Shown: positions 42,897 through 52,539 of the stretch, one piece after another | Layout of the letters: each line of letters begins with the position of its first letter | Numbering within the stretch: position 1 is the first letter of the stretch | Origin: Burkholderia sp. Bp8992 | GTDB lineage: Bacteria; Pseudomonadota; Gammaproteobacteria; Burkholderiales; Burkholderiaceae | Reading direction: 5' to 3' | NCBI RefSeq assembly: GCF_003853705.1 | Contig: NZ_QTQI01000002.1 | Coordinates: 1-64,000 of the forward strand | Length of the DNA: 64,000 nt | The notes under the pieces: generated by a model | Databases searched by the model: none | What the model was told of the DNA's origin: nothing | The model's input: the letters and a program-made list of their open reading frames with translations, nothing else | Translations under genes and position numbers: made by a program

Positions 42897-44693
42897 TCAC
42901 AGCACCCGCGACAGGAAGGCGCGCGTGCGCGGATGCGACGGCGCGTCGAGCACGACGGCCGGCGGCCCGGCCTCGACGATGCGCCCTTGCTCCATGAACA
43001 GCACGGTGTCCGCGACTTCGCGCGCGAAGCCGATCTCGTGCGTGACGATCACGAGCGTCGTGCCCGAGCGCGCGAGTTCCTTGATCACGTCGAGCACTTC
43101 GTTGACGAGTTCGGGATCGAGCGCGGACGTCGGTTCGTCGAACAGCAGCACCTTCGGCCGCAGCGCGAGCGCCCGTGCGATCGCGACGCGCTGCTGCTGG
43201 CCGCCCGACAGCTGGCGCGGGTACGCATCGGCCTTGTCCGCGAGGCCGACACGCGCGAGCAGCGTGCGCGCGGTGCGCTCGGCCGCGTCGCGCGTCACGC
43301 CGCCGACGGCGACCGGCGCTTCGATCAGGTTCTCGAGCACCGTCAGGTGCGGGAACAGGTTGAAGTTCTGGAACACCATGCCGACGGCCGTGCGCCGCTT
43401 CAGCACGTCACGCTCCTTCAGCTCGTGGAGCACGTCGCCGTCGCGGCGATAGCCGATCAGTTCGCCGTCGATGTCGATGTAGCCGTCGTCGACGCGTTCG
43501 AGATGGTTGATCGTGCGCAGCAGCGTCGACTTGCCGGAGCCGGACGGCCCGACGATCACGGTCACGCTGCCGCGCGGCGCGACGAACGACACGTTGTCGA
43601 GCACGCGCTGCATGCCGAACTGCTTCGACACGCCGTGCACGGCCACTTCGCCGCCGGTGCGCGGCGCGGCGGAGGTAGCGGCATCGGCGAGGGCATCGCT
43701 GTCGGCTCGCGCGATCGACGCCGCGCGGCGCGACGCGGCACGCCGCCACAGCGCGCCGATGCGCACGAGCGCGAACGTGAGCACGGACGGCGGCGGGTTG
43801 CGCAGCGCGCCGCGTGCATAGTGCCGCTCGACCTGGACCTGGATCGCCGACAGCACGGTCAGGATGATCAGGTACCAGACCGTCGCGACCATCAGCAGCG
43901 GAATCACTTCGAGGTTGCGCCGATAGATCACCTGCACCGTGTAGAACAGCTCGGGCATCGCGAGCACGTACACCATCGACGTGCCTTTCGCGAGCGTGAT
44001 CAGGTCGTTGAACGCGGTCGGCAGGATCGCGCGCATCGCCTGCGGCAGCACGATCCGCGTGGTCTGGCGGCCGCGCGGCAGCCCGAGCGCGGCGGCGGCT
44101 TCGAGCTGCCCCTGGTCGACCGCGAGAATGCCGCCGCGGATCACTTCCGCGGAAAACGCCGCGTGGTTCAGCGTGAGGCCGAGCACGGCCGCGAGGAACG
44201 GGCTGATCAGGTCGGTGGTCGGCGCCTCGAACCACACGATGTCGGTGAACGGCACGCCGAGCCGCACGTGTTCGTACAGGTAGCCGAGGTTGTTCAGGAT
44301 CAGCAGCAGCACGATCAGCGGAATCGAGCGGAACAGCCACACGAAGGTCCATGCGCTCGCGGACAGCAGGCGCGAGCGCGACAGCCGGGCCAGCGCGACG
44401 AACGCGCCGAGCGCGAAGCCGAACACCGCGCCGAGCAGCGTCAGCACCAGCGTGCGCGCGAGCCCCGACAGCACCGGCGGCGACAGGAACCATTCGGCGA
44501 ATACCGGCCAGCCCCATTGCGGGTTGCCGAGGATCGAATGCAGCGTGATCGCGATCAGCACGAGCGCGAGCACGGTGCCGGCCGTGCGCGACCGGTGGCG
44601 CGCGGGCACGATCCGCAAGCGCGTGCCGGCGTCGCGCGCGACGGGGGAAGAGAGCGGCGGCAGCGCGCCGCCGAGATGGGTCGTGTCGCTCAT
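42897..44693 (-). CDS. Amino-acid ABC transporter, fused permease and ATPase
   Basis: This 598-residue fusion has an N-terminal polar-amino-acid permease domain (about residues 40-285) with helices and the EAA loop [28 protein letters not shown], then an Ala-rich linker and an ATPase (about 345-598) with Walker [10 protein letters not shown] (about 382), LSGGQQQR signature (about 494) and [11 protein letters not shown]. It combines TcyL/M- and TcyN-type functions in one chain; such fusions occur in Burkholderia and rhizobia. It would import cystine-like compounds delivered by the flanking binding proteins. It lies 34 bases from one binding-protein gene and 60 bases from the monooxygenase gene. 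Confidence 0.9.
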   Translation of the reverse strand: MSDTTHLGGALPPLSSPVARDAGTRLRIVPARHRSRTAGTVLALVLIAITLHSILGNPQWGWPVFAEWFLSPPVLSGLARTLVLTLLGAVFGFALGAFVALARLSRSRLLSASAWTFVWLFRSIPLIVLLLILNNLGYLYEHVRLGVPFTDIVWFEAPTTDLISPFLAAVLGLTLNHAAFSAEVIRGGILAVDQGQLEAAAALGLPRGRQTTRIVLPQAMRAILPTAFNDLITLAKGTSMVYVLAMPELFYTVQVIYRRNLEVIPLLMVATVWYLIILTVLSAIQVQVERHYARGALRNPPPSVLTFALVRIGALWRRAASRRAASIARADSDALADAATSAAPRTGGEVAVHGVSKQFGMQRVLDNVSFVAPRGSVTVIVGPSGSGKSTLLRTINHLERVDDGYIDIDGELIGYRRDGDVLHELKERDVLKRRTAVGMVFQNFNLFPHLTVLENLIEAPVAVGGVTRDAAERTARTLLARVGLADKADAYPRQLSGGQQQRVAIARALALRPKVLLFDEPTSALDPELVNEVLDVIKELARSGTTLVIVTHEIGFAREVADTVLFMEQGRIVEAGPPAVVLDAPSHPRTRAFLSRVL

Positions 44694-44753
44694 GGCGTTG
44701 GAAATCCTCGAATCGGTCGGGCGGGCGCGCCGCGCAAGGGCGGCGCGGTGATG

Positions 44754-46106
44754 TCAGGCATGTGCTTCGGCCGCCGTTTCGTGCGCGGCGCCGGGCGCCG
44801 CGTGGCGGCTCGCCTTGCGCGGCAGGCCGAGGTGGTCGCGCAGCGTCGCGCCGGGCAGGTCGCGGCTGTAGCGGCCGCGCGCCTCGAGCACCGGAATCAC
44901 GAGTTCGACGAAATCGTCGACGCCTTGCGCCTGCACCGGGAAGCCGAGGATGAAGCCGTCGCCGGCGCCCGCGTCGTGCCAGCGGATCAGCTCGTCGGCG
45001 ACGTGCTCGGCCGTGCCGATGAAGTTAGGGCGCGGCGTGGCGACCGCGAGCACCGTTTCGCGCAGCGACAGGCCTTTGCGTTTCGCGTCGGCCTTGATCC
45101 GGTCGGTGGTCGAGCGGAAGCTGTTGCGGCCGAGCTCGCCGAGCTCCGGGAACGGCGCGTCGAGCGCGTACTGGGTGAAATCGTGATGATCGAAATAGCG
45201 GCCGAGGTACGCGAGCGCCTCGTCGATCGTCAGCAGGTCGCGGATCGCCTGGTATTTGTCTTCCGCCTCGGCGGCCGTGCGGCCGACGATCGGCCCGACG
45301 CCGGGGAAGATCTTCACGTCGCCGGCTTGCCGGCCGTGCTCGATCGCGCTCTGCTTCACGCGCTGCGTGAATGCGGCCGTTTCCTCGATCGACGGCGAAT
45401 GCGTGAACACGGCATCCGCATACTTGCCCGCGAGCCCGATCCCGGTGTCGGACGAGCCGGCCTGGAAGATCACCGGCTGGCCCTGCGGCGAGCGCTGGAT
45501 GTTCAGCGGCCCCGCGACCTGGAAGAAACGGCCGCGGTGATCGAGCGTGTGAAGCTTGTCGCGATCGAAGAAGCGGCCGGTCGCGCGGTCGCGCACGAAG
45601 GCGTCGTCGTCCCAGCTGTCCCACAGGCCCTGGACGACCTCGAGGTATTCGTCGGCGATCTCGTAGCGCAGTTCGTGATCGGGGTGCGCCTTGCCGAAAT
45701 TCTTCGCGGTGCCTTCGAGCGGTGTCGTCACGACGTTCCAGCCCGCGCGGCCGCCGCTGATCGCGTCGAGCGACGCGAGCTGGCGCGCGACCGTGAACGG
45801 CTCGCTGTACGACGTCGAGATCGTACCGGCGAGCCCGATCTTCTTCGTCGCGACCGCGAGCGCCGACAGCACGGTCAGCGGCTCGAAGCGGTTCAGGAAG
45901 TGAGGGATCGACTTCTCGTTGATGTAGAGGCCGTCCGCGACGAACGCGAACGCGATGCCGGCGGCTTCCGCCTTGCGCGCGACGCCGATCATGAAGTCGA
46001 GGTTGATGCTCGCGTCGGGCGGGTTGCTCGGATGCCGCCATGCGTTCATGTGGCTGCCTGCGCCTTGCAGCATCAGGCCGAAAGGGATCGATCGTCGGGT
46101 CGTCAT
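44754..46106 (-). CDS. NtaA/SnaA/DszA-family flavin monooxygenase (CmoJ-like)
   Basis: This 450-residue luciferase-like monooxygenase of the long nitrilotriacetate monooxygenase group has MLQGAGSHMNAWRHP, FAFVADGLYI, ISTSYSEPFTVARQLASLDAISGGRAGWNVVTT and KNFGKAHPDHELRYEIADEYLEVVQGLWDSWDDDAF. The closest functional model is CmoJ (YtnJ) of Bacillus, which oxidises N-acetylated S-modified cysteines using FMNH2. It lies between the ABC transporter genes and a second luciferase-like gene, consistent with that pathway. The last 15 residues are Ala/His-rich. Confidence 0.85.
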   Translation of the reverse strand: MTTRRSIPFGLMLQGAGSHMNAWRHPSNPPDASINLDFMIGVARKAEAAGIAFAFVADGLYINEKSIPHFLNRFEPLTVLSALAVATKKIGLAGTISTSYSEPFTVARQLASLDAISGGRAGWNVVTTPLEGTAKNFGKAHPDHELRYEIADEYLEVVQGLWDSWDDDAFVRDRATGRFFDRDKLHTLDHRGRFFQVAGPLNIQRSPQGQPVIFQAGSSDTGIGLAGKYADAVFTHSPSIEETAAFTQRVKQSAIEHGRQAGDVKIFPGVGPIVGRTAAEAEDKYQAIRDLLTIDEALAYLGRYFDHHDFTQYALDAPFPELGELGRNSFRSTTDRIKADAKRKGLSLRETVLAVATPRPNFIGTAEHVADELIRWHDAGAGDGFILGFPVQAQGVDDFVELVIPVLEARGRYSRDLPGATLRDHLGLPRKASRHAAPGAAHETAAEAHA

Positions 46107-46116
46107 GATGGGAATG

Positions 46117-47166
46117 TCACGCGTTCTGGTCAGGGGAGAGGGAGCGGTCGGCCGCGAGGGCCGCCTGCAACGGGGTGGCCGATAGCGCGCCGCCGAGCCA
46201 TTCGGCCGACGCGAGCCGCGCCGCGTAGTCGGTCACCGGCGAATCGATCACGAACGCGGCGACGTCGAGCCGCCGGCTCAATGCGTCGAGCGCGCGGTGG
46301 ATGCGCTCGGGTGTATCGGCGAGTACCGTCGGGCGCAACTCGTCGATCCGGTAGTCGGACGCACCGCTTTGCCGCGCGAATTCGGCGGCTGCCTGCGCGC
46401 TGGCGAGATTGAAGCTTTGGCCGCCCGCGAACTGCAGCTTGAAGATCTTCAGCGGCCCGATCCGTTGCTCGGCTTCGTCGCGCGTCGGCGCGGCGACCGC
46501 ATACAGCGCGACGAGCGGCTTCGCGCCGCCGGCGCTGCGGTACGCATCGAGCGAGCGTTCGAGATTCGCATCGTCGCCGTTGAAATGGCCCGCGTAGCAG
46601 AAGCGCCAGCCGTTGCGTGCGGCGAGCGCGCCGCTGTCCGGCGAGCCGCCGAGCAGGATGCGTTCGGGCGGCTGCGGCGGCACCGGCATCGCGACCGCGC
46701 CGGCCAGCGGATGATCTTCGGCGACGCCCCAGCCGAGAAACGCGTCGAGTTCCGCGAGCTGGCCCGCGAAGTCGGGCTTGCGCGCCTTGTCGTGAAACCA
46801 CTGCAGCGCGCGCGTGGTCAGCGGCAGCCCGCCGGGCGCCTTGCCGATGCCGAGATCGACGCGGCCCGGCGCGAGCGCCGACAGCAGCTTGAACGTCTCG
46901 GCGACCTTGAACGGGCTGTAGTGCTGCAGCATCACGCCGCCCGAGCCGATGCGGATGCGCGACGTATGCGCGAGCAGGTGTGCGACGACGACTTCCGGCG
47001 CCGAGCTCGCGAAGCCCGGCGTGCCGTGATGCTCGGCGACCCAGAAGCGTTCGTAGCCGAGCTGTTCGGCGCGCTGCGCGAGCGTCGTCGTGAAGCGCAG
47101 CGCGTCGGCGGCGGTGGCGCCGTCGGCGATCGGGCTCTTGTCCAGCAGCGAAAGCGAATAAGACAT
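46117..47166 (-). CDS. Luciferase-like flavin oxidoreductase (CmoO/MsnO8-type LLM)
   Basis: This 349-residue luciferase-like protein begins SLSLLDKSPIADGATAADAL with FWVAEHHGTPGFASSAPEVVVAHLLAHTSRIRIGSGGVMLQHYSPFKVAETFKLLSALAPGRVDLGIGKAPGG, the signature of the YtmO/CmoO-like single-chain LLM group. It is coupled with the CmoJ-like gene (10 bases apart). In the Bacillus model, CmoO acts with CmoJ in breaking down S-(2-succino)cysteine-type compounds. The flavin reductase partner is not seen here. Confidence 0.85.
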   Translation of the reverse strand: MSYSLSLLDKSPIADGATAADALRFTTTLAQRAEQLGYERFWVAEHHGTPGFASSAPEVVVAHLLAHTSRIRIGSGGVMLQHYSPFKVAETFKLLSALAPGRVDLGIGKAPGGLPLTTRALQWFHDKARKPDFAGQLAELDAFLGWGVAEDHPLAGAVAMPVPPQPPERILLGGSPDSGALAARNGWRFCYAGHFNGDDANLERSLDAYRSAGGAKPLVALYAVAAPTRDEAEQRIGPLKIFKLQFAGGQSFNLASAQAAAEFARQSGASDYRIDELRPTVLADTPERIHRALDALSRRLDVAAFVIDSPVTDYAARLASAEWLGGALSATPLQAALAADRSLSPDQNA

Positions 47167-47218
47167 GTTGGGCGGCGTTCCTGCGTAAGCGTGGATGGAC
47201 GACGGGCGCGCGCGGTGC

Positions 47219-48166
47219 TCAGCTCTTCGGCAGTCCCGGCGGATTCGTGCGCGACTGGTCGATCGCTTCGGACGCGAGGTTCCAGCGGTCGAGCACCTGC
47301 TGGTAGCGGCCGGTCTTGATCAGCCCGTTCAGCGCGACGGTCAGCGGCTCGGCGAGGCCGCTGCCGCGACGCGTCGCGATCGCGATGTCGGCCGTGCGCG
47401 GCCAGCCGCCGCTGATCGCACCGACGAGCCGCGTCTTGCCTTGCTGCGCGCTCTGGTATGCCAGCACCGAGTTCACGCTGAACACCGCATCGGCGCGGCC
47501 CGACTGCACGGCGACGATGCGCATCGCCTGGTCGTCGTAGTACTGGAACTGCACGGGTTTCAGCCCGTGCGCGACGTTCTCGCGGTCCCATGCGAGCAGG
47601 ATCTTTTCCTGGTTGGTGCCGGCGTCGGTCACGATGCGCAGCCCCGCGACGTCCTTGGGTTCGCGGATCGCCTGGATCTTGCTGTCGTTGCGCACGTAGA
47701 AGCCGACCTGGTCCTTGCGGTAGGTCGAGAAATCGAGCTTCTGCTTGCGTTCCTCGGTGACGGTGACGTTCGAGATCACCGCGTCGACTTTCCCCGATTC
47801 GAGTGCGAGCGGCCAGTCGGCCCACGCAAGCGCGACGATCTTCAGCTTGCGGCCGAGGCTGTCGGACACGAGCTGGCCGATGTCGGCGTCGAAGCCGATC
47901 ACCGTGCGCGCGTCGGTCGCATACGAGCTGATCGGCGGCAGGCTCGGCGCGATGCCGATCGTCAGCGTGCCGGGCTCGGCGAACTTGAACGACGCGGGCA
48001 CCGCACGCTCGACCGCCGCGTCGGCCGTGCCGCGCGGACGGCCGCGCTGCTCGGGGCTCAGGTCGAACGTCGCGGCCGCTGCCGCGGCGGCGAAGGCGGT
48101 CAGGCCGATCAGCGCGGCAGCCAGCGTGCGCACGGTACGGGAGGAAGGCGGTACGGCTCGTTGCAT
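47219..48166 (-). CDS. Cystine/amino-acid-type ABC transporter substrate-binding protein
   Basis: This 315-residue exported binding protein has a signal peptide (residues 1-33, ending AAAAATF), then an SBP bac_3 fold: VIGFDADIGQLVSDSLGRKL, WADWPLALESGKVDAVISNVTVTEERKQKLDFSTYRKDQVGFYV, and the ending NPPGLPKS. It is a paralogue of the protein at 41930-42862, and one operon with two binding proteins matches Bacillus TcyJ/TcyK. It is second in the reverse-strand operon, after the GNAT gene. Confidence 0.87.
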   Translation of the reverse strand: MQRAVPPSSRTVRTLAAALIGLTAFAAAAAAATFDLSPEQRGRPRGTADAAVERAVPASFKFAEPGTLTIGIAPSLPPISSYATDARTVIGFDADIGQLVSDSLGRKLKIVALAWADWPLALESGKVDAVISNVTVTEERKQKLDFSTYRKDQVGFYVRNDSKIQAIREPKDVAGLRIVTDAGTNQEKILLAWDRENVAHGLKPVQFQYYDDQAMRIVAVQSGRADAVFSVNSVLAYQSAQQGKTRLVGAISGGWPRTADIAIATRRGSGLAEPLTVALNGLIKTGRYQQVLDRWNLASEAIDQSRTNPPGLPKS

Positions 48167-48224
48167 GAAAACGTCCTGTCGGGGAAAGCGGAAGGTGAGA
48201 CGCGAGGTGTCGGGCGCCGCGCCG

Positions 48225-48791
48225 TCAGCGCGGCAGCACCGGTTCGGGCAAGGGTGCCCACAGGTCGGCCAGCGTCGACGTGCGCGACGGATCGACGAGA
48301 TCCTTGCCGAAGCGCAGGTGGAAATATGCTTCGGGGTCGACCGACGAATCGAACAGCCGCGTATAGCCGGTGCGGTCGTAGAGCGCCCACGCTTCGGGCT
48401 GGCGAAAGCCGGTGGTCAGGTAGAGGCGGCGGTAGCCCTGTTGCGCGGCGCGCAGTTCGAGTGCTTCGACGATCTGCCGCGCGAGGCCCTGGCGGCGCAG
48501 GTCGGTGCGTGTCCAGATGCGCTTGAGTTCGGCGGTCTGTGCGTCGTAGCGCTTGAACGCGCCACCGCCGATCGTTTCGCCGTCGCGCAGCAGCAGCACG
48601 AACGCGCCTTCGGGCGGCGCGAACAGTTCGGCCGGGTAGCGCGCGAGTTCGTCGCGGGCGGACGCGCGGCTGTCGGGGCGGTATGCGTCGTAACGGGTCG
48701 AATATTCGTCGATCAGCGCGTCGATCAGCGGTTGCGCGCGGACGTCGAGCGGCGTCGTGTCGATGATGCGGTCGTTCGTGGCCATGGGCAT
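48225..48791 (-). CDS. GNAT family N-acetyltransferase
   Basis: This 188-residue GNAT acetyltransferase has GETIGGGAFKRYD, LKRIWTRTDLRRQGLARQIVEALELRAAQQGYRRLYLTTGFRQPEAWALYDRTGY (acetyl-CoA loop RRQGLA). As first gene of the tcy/cmo-like operon it corresponds to Bacillus SnaA (YtmI), which N-acetylates S-modified cysteines before oxidation. ATG 48791 or 48785 are both possible; no strong ribosome site separates them. Residues near the end (SSVDPEAYFHLRFGKDLVDPSR) are atypical and may define substrate choice. Confidence 0.82.
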   Translation of the reverse strand: MPMATNDRIIDTTPLDVRAQPLIDALIDEYSTRYDAYRPDSRASARDELARYPAELFAPPEGAFVLLLRDGETIGGGAFKRYDAQTAELKRIWTRTDLRRQGLARQIVEALELRAAQQGYRRLYLTTGFRQPEAWALYDRTGYTRLFDSSVDPEAYFHLRFGKDLVDPSRTSTLADLWAPLPEPVLPR

Positions 48792-49205
48792 CGCGAAGGG
48801 CGCGCGATGCGGACGTTCCTGGCGGGGTGCGGGCACGCGGCCCGTCCGGTCTGTTCCGTTATCGCGACGCAGTTGTCGTGATGGCGGCGGTCGCTGCGCA
48901 TCCTGCGATGCCGGTGGCGCGCCGCCGCCGTTTCGAACACGTTAGCGGTGCGACCGGCAAAGGCGAACGAAGCAATTTCGATAAGGATTTCGCGGAAGGT
49001 GGAAGAAGGCTTGCAGGGGGAGCGGGGTACCGGAGCGGCAAGCGGCCGCGGCGGGGTGCCGTGTCCGTCTGGAGCGTGGGCGACGGATACGAACGCCGCG
49101 GATCGGCAGGGGGGCGAGCGCCGGGCGGCGACGGTCCCCATCGAGTTGCCGCATCGGCGCGAAGCCCCGCCGTCCCGGGGCGGCGATCCGCGACGCCGCC
49201 GGCGT
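48792..49205 (-). promoter_or_regulatory. Promoter region of the tcy/cmo-like operon
   Basis: This 414-base gap between rdgC stop and the GNAT start has no supported gene. The AT-rich patch at 48961-48995 (gcaatttcgataaggatttc) is the most promoter-like part. I did not recognise a specific regulator site. Open frames here are GC-derived and without ribosome sites. Confidence 0.35.
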
Positions 49206-50129
49206 TCAGGCTGCTGCCGCCTGCTGAATCGCGTCCTGCTGTTCGCCGCCCAGGATATCGACGAGCCCGGTCAGCATCTGCGCCAATTCGCCCGTCATCA
49301 GCGTGAAGTCCGAATCGAAGCGTTCATCGTCGTTCTGCGCGGTGGGATCCGCCGCCTCCTTGATCACGTCGAGCGGCGTGACACGCTTGATCGTCAGCGA
49401 CGGGGTCAGCACGAACGAGATACGGTCATTCCAGGTCATCGCGAGGCGCATGCATTGCTTGCCGGCTTCGATGTGCCGGCGCATGTCGTTCGCTTCCAGC
49501 GCGTGGCCGACGTAGCGTACGGTCGCGCCGCCTTCGCCGCTCGAGCGCAGCTCGGCGTCCTGGTCCACGGTGAATCCGCCCGGCGCCTCGCCGGACAGCA
49601 GCCAGTCCGTCATCGCGGCGACCGGCGAACGCGCCACTTGAACGCCGGCGAGCGGCAACTGATCGATCGATTTGACGAGCAGGCTGCGAACGTCGTCGGC
49701 AAGCGCCTGGGCCGCAGCATCGATGACGAGCCAGCCGTTCGCCGTATCGATCCACACGCGGGTATCGCGGCGAATGCTGAACGCGCGCGGCAGCAGTTCG
49801 TCGGTCACCTGCTCCTTGAGTTCGCGCAGCTGTTTTCGGCCGACCTTGAAGCCCTGCTGCTCCTCGACTTCGAGCGCACGTGCCTTGGTCACCTGATTGA
49901 CCACCGACGCCGGGAGCAGCTTCTTTTCGGCGCGAAACAGCAGCAGCATCTGCCGGTTGTTCGAATACACGAGCGCGCCGTTGTCACGCGGCGATGCCCA
50001 GCCGTGGCGTTGCATCTCGACGCTGCTGCCCGGCTGGAACGCGTGGGGCGCCAGCCATTTTTCCATCTGGTCGGGGGTCACGGCCCAAGGTGCGGGAAGA
50101 CGATGAAGCTGAAGGTTCTTGAACCACAT
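49206..50129 (-). CDS. rdgC: Recombination-associated protein RdgC
   Basis: This 307-residue RdgC forms a ring-shaped dimer on DNA and limits RecA activity. It has the canonical start [12 protein letters not shown], the family segments [24 protein letters not shown]-like ([20 protein letters not shown]), [21 protein letters not shown] and [29 protein letters not shown]. Length is typical. ATG 50129 is used; an upstream in-frame extension has no homology. It is a single gene between the sulfur region and the GlxA-type regulator. Confidence 0.95.
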   Translation of the reverse strand: MWFKNLQLHRLPAPWAVTPDQMEKWLAPHAFQPGSSVEMQRHGWASPRDNGALVYSNNRQMLLLFRAEKKLLPASVVNQVTKARALEVEEQQGFKVGRKQLRELKEQVTDELLPRAFSIRRDTRVWIDTANGWLVIDAAAQALADDVRSLLVKSIDQLPLAGVQVARSPVAAMTDWLLSGEAPGGFTVDQDAELRSSGEGGATVRYVGHALEANDMRRHIEAGKQCMRLAMTWNDRISFVLTPSLTIKRVTPLDVIKEAADPTAQNDDERFDSDFTLMTGELAQMLTGLVDILGGEQQDAIQQAAAA

Positions 50130-50344
50130 AGGCGTACGGGCAAAGCGCGTCATTCTATATGACGGGGGCGGCTCCCGGCCATGAAGCGTCACTCACAGGG
50201 ACGGTCATCCGGACGTTCGGGCGCCAGCTGCGCCTGCAATCCGCCGCGCGCATGCTGAAAACGCGCGCCGCATCCCCGAACAATCCCGCGCTCAATCGGG
50301 TGGGCGTTTTCGCCAGCAGGGCGATGGCGTGACGTCGCAAGGCC

Positions 50345-51382
50345 TCAGCTGTTGTTGCCTTGCTCGTCTTCCCTGTTCTTCGCCGCCGCGCGCGAAAACC
50401 GCATTTGATATTCGCTTGGGGACAAGCCGGTCTTGCGCTTGAACAATTGCCGGAACGTGCTGACATCGCCGTAACCGACGCGTTGACTCAGCGCCTCCAG
50501 CCCGATTGGCCGGGTTTCCAGCACGCGTTTCGCGACTTCGATACGCAGATTCTGCAGATACGTGAGCGGCGCGAGCCCGACGGCTTCCTTGAAGCGGCGA
50601 TTGAGCGTGCGTTCGCTCACGGCAAGCGATGCTGCCAGCTCGCTCAGCCGGAATCCCTGCTGCAATGTCGCCTCCATCTGCCGCTGGGCACGGGCGACGA
50701 GCGTATCGGTATGTCCGTGTTCCTCGAACAGCGTTGCAAAGGAAGCCTGCGAAGTCCGGTTCATGTCGATCAACAGGGCCTTCGCGGTCATCGTCGCGAG
50801 CGCCTCGCCGGCGAGTGTTGCAACGAGCTGCACGGCGAGATTCAGATACGACGTCACGGAACCGCCCGAGATGATGCCGTCTTGCTCGATCATCAGTTCC
50901 TGCGCGCGAACTTCGACTCGCGGATAGCGGCGCGCGAAATCCGAGGCCCGCGCCCAGTGCGTGGTGGCGGCGCGGCCATCCAGCAGGCCGGCCTCGGCGA
51001 GCAGGTAATTGGCGGTGCAATAGGCTGCCAGCACGGCGCCGGCCTTGCGTTGGCGCCTCAGCGCGGAAGTCAACGCGTTCAACCGCTCACGGCGCCCGAT
51101 GAATTCGTCGATGTTCGAGAAGAAGGGTGCGGTCAGCAGGACGGCGTCCGCCCGCTTGCGCGGGTCGATCTTTCCGTCGACCGGAATGGTCTGGCCCGAC
51201 GCGGCAGTGACGGGTTGACCGTCGAGCGATTCCACACGCCACGCGAGCAGGGGGGCGGCGGCGGTGCCGGCCGGCGTGGCCTTGCGCATATGGAATTGAT
51301 TGGCTGCGCTGAAGACATCGACCGGACCCGCGACGCCGGACGCGAGGATGCCGTCATAGACCCAGATGCGGATGATGGCCAT
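50345..51382 (-). CDS. GlxA-type AraC family regulator (DJ-1/PfpI + HTH)
   Basis: This 345-residue regulator has an N-terminal DJ-1/PfpI-like domain (about residues 4-190) with the elbow AYCTANYLLAEAGLLDGRAATTHW, and a C-terminal AraC double HTH (about 240-325; FRLSELAASLAVSERTLNRRFKEAVGLAPLTYLQNLRIEVAKRVLE...VGYGDVSTFRQLFKRKTGLSPSEYQMRF). Such proteins sense small metabolites and control adjacent catabolic genes. It is divergent from the tautomerase/SnoaL/hydrolase operon starting at 51489, its likely target, with 106 bases between. Confidence 0.92.
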   Translation of the reverse strand: MAIIRIWVYDGILASGVAGPVDVFSAANQFHMRKATPAGTAAAPLLAWRVESLDGQPVTAASGQTIPVDGKIDPRKRADAVLLTAPFFSNIDEFIGRRERLNALTSALRRQRKAGAVLAAYCTANYLLAEAGLLDGRAATTHWARASDFARRYPRVEVRAQELMIEQDGIISGGSVTSYLNLAVQLVATLAGEALATMTAKALLIDMNRTSQASFATLFEEHGHTDTLVARAQRQMEATLQQGFRLSELAASLAVSERTLNRRFKEAVGLAPLTYLQNLRIEVAKRVLETRPIGLEALSQRVGYGDVSTFRQLFKRKTGLSPSEYQMRFSRAAAKNREDEQGNNS

Positions 51383-51488
51383 TTGCGTGTCTGAAATTCC
51401 CTCAATAATGGCGATCCTGCCACTTATGGTCGCGCGAGTAAACCGCGATCATGGCCACATCCAACGAACCGAAAGCAGGAGCAGCACC

Positions 51489-52025
51489 ATGCCGATGATC
51501 GATGCACTGTGGCCCGAAAACGCGTTGACGCCCGAGGCCGAGGTACGCCTCGTCAAGGAACTGACCGACATCCTCATCGAGGCGGAAGGCTACGATCCCG
51601 CCAGTCCTGTCGCACAGCGCGTCACCGTATTCCACCTTCATCGACCTGCCGCGATTTACGTCGGCGGTGAACGCACGGACACGACACGTTACCGGATCAT
51701 TCCGTCCGTACCCGAAGGGCAATACACCGACGAATCGCGTCGCTGGCTCGTCAGGCGGGCCACGGAGGCGGTGGCACGCGCGGAGAACCGGTCGTTCGAC
51801 GACGTCGCGCCGCGCGTCTGGGTCTTCCCGACCGAGATCCCGGATGGCACGTGGGGCACGCGCGGCGCGATCTGGACGCTGCCCGCCATTCACGCGCTGC
51901 TGGCGGGCGAGTCCGAACGCGCCGCGGGCGTCGAACGTCTCGCACGACGCCGCCGCGAAAAAGCGTGCATCACGCTCGAAGCGGCTCGTGATGCCGCTAC
52001 CGCCGGCATCAACCGCAAACCGTGA
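51489..52025 (+). CDS. Tautomerase family protein
   Basis: This 178-residue protein begins MPMIDALWPENALTPEAEVRL; after Met removal the N-terminal proline would be the catalytic base of the 4-oxalocrotonate tautomerase/MIF superfamily. Two tautomerase-like repeats fill the chain, with the second near YRIIPSVPEGQYTDESRRWLVRRATEAVARAENRS. A strong ribosome site (aggag) is 7 bases before ATG 51489. It is first of a three-gene operon with a SnoaL-like protein and an alpha/beta hydrolase. It likely handles an enol or unsaturated acid. Confidence 0.8.
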   Translation: MPMIDALWPENALTPEAEVRLVKELTDILIEAEGYDPASPVAQRVTVFHLHRPAAIYVGGERTDTTRYRIIPSVPEGQYTDESRRWLVRRATEAVARAENRSFDDVAPRVWVFPTEIPDGTWGTRGAIWTLPAIHALLAGESERAAGVERLARRRREKACITLEAARDAATAGINRKP

Positions 52026-52038
52026 CAGGAGCATCTGC

Positions 52039-52476
52039 ATGAAATTCAACGACACAGCCCCCGTGATGCCGGCCGCCGGCGTTCCGCCGCTCTGGCTGAC
52101 GAGCCTCGCTGAAAACGCCACGCTCGAAGCCACCGTCCTGAAACGACCGATCGAAGGACGAGCAGACATTCTCTCCGTGATCCAGCACGCGGTCTCGCTC
52201 TACGAATTCCAGCATCACACCTACAAGGGCACGATCGGCGACGGTTTGTATCTGGAGTCCTATCGTTCCCGGATCCAGGGCATGCCGATCGAGACGGTGG
52301 TCATTGCGCATCTGAACGACAAGGGCGAGACGGATTCCGTGGTCATCAACCATCGCCCGCTCGAAGCGGCGATGCGGTTTTCCAGGCTGATGGCGGAACG
52401 CGTCGACGAGCGTTTCCGAGGTTGCTATCTGACGGGACCGGAAGCACGGCCGCACGATGAAGCGGCTTCTTCCTGA
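52039..52476 (+). CDS. SnoaL/NTF2-like protein
   Basis: This 145-residue NTF2-like protein starts MKFNDTAPVMPAAGVPPLW with the core LEATVLKRPIEGRADILSVIQHAVSLYEFQHHTYKG and VVIAHLNDKGETDSVVINHRPLEAAMRFSRLMAERV. It starts 13 bases after the tautomerase stop, so the two are co-translated. No catalytic residues can be fixed by eye. It may be a small-molecule isomerase, hydrolase or binding protein of the same pathway. Confidence 0.75.
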   Translation: MKFNDTAPVMPAAGVPPLWLTSLAENATLEATVLKRPIEGRADILSVIQHAVSLYEFQHHTYKGTIGDGLYLESYRSRIQGMPIETVVIAHLNDKGETDSVVINHRPLEAAMRFSRLMAERVDERFRGCYLTGPEARPHDEAASS

Positions 52477-52539
52477 TCGGACGACAGCTTCTGTACGCGT
52501 CGATTCTGCTGAGTAAGTCTTTCCAAACGAGAGCCAATC

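Noticed and set aside
42840-46412. Open frame of about 1190 codons on the plus strand
   Set aside because: It lies opposite the fused transporter and the CmoJ-like monooxygenase, both strongly supported; its Arg/Glu/Asp/His-rich composition is a codon-shadow effect.
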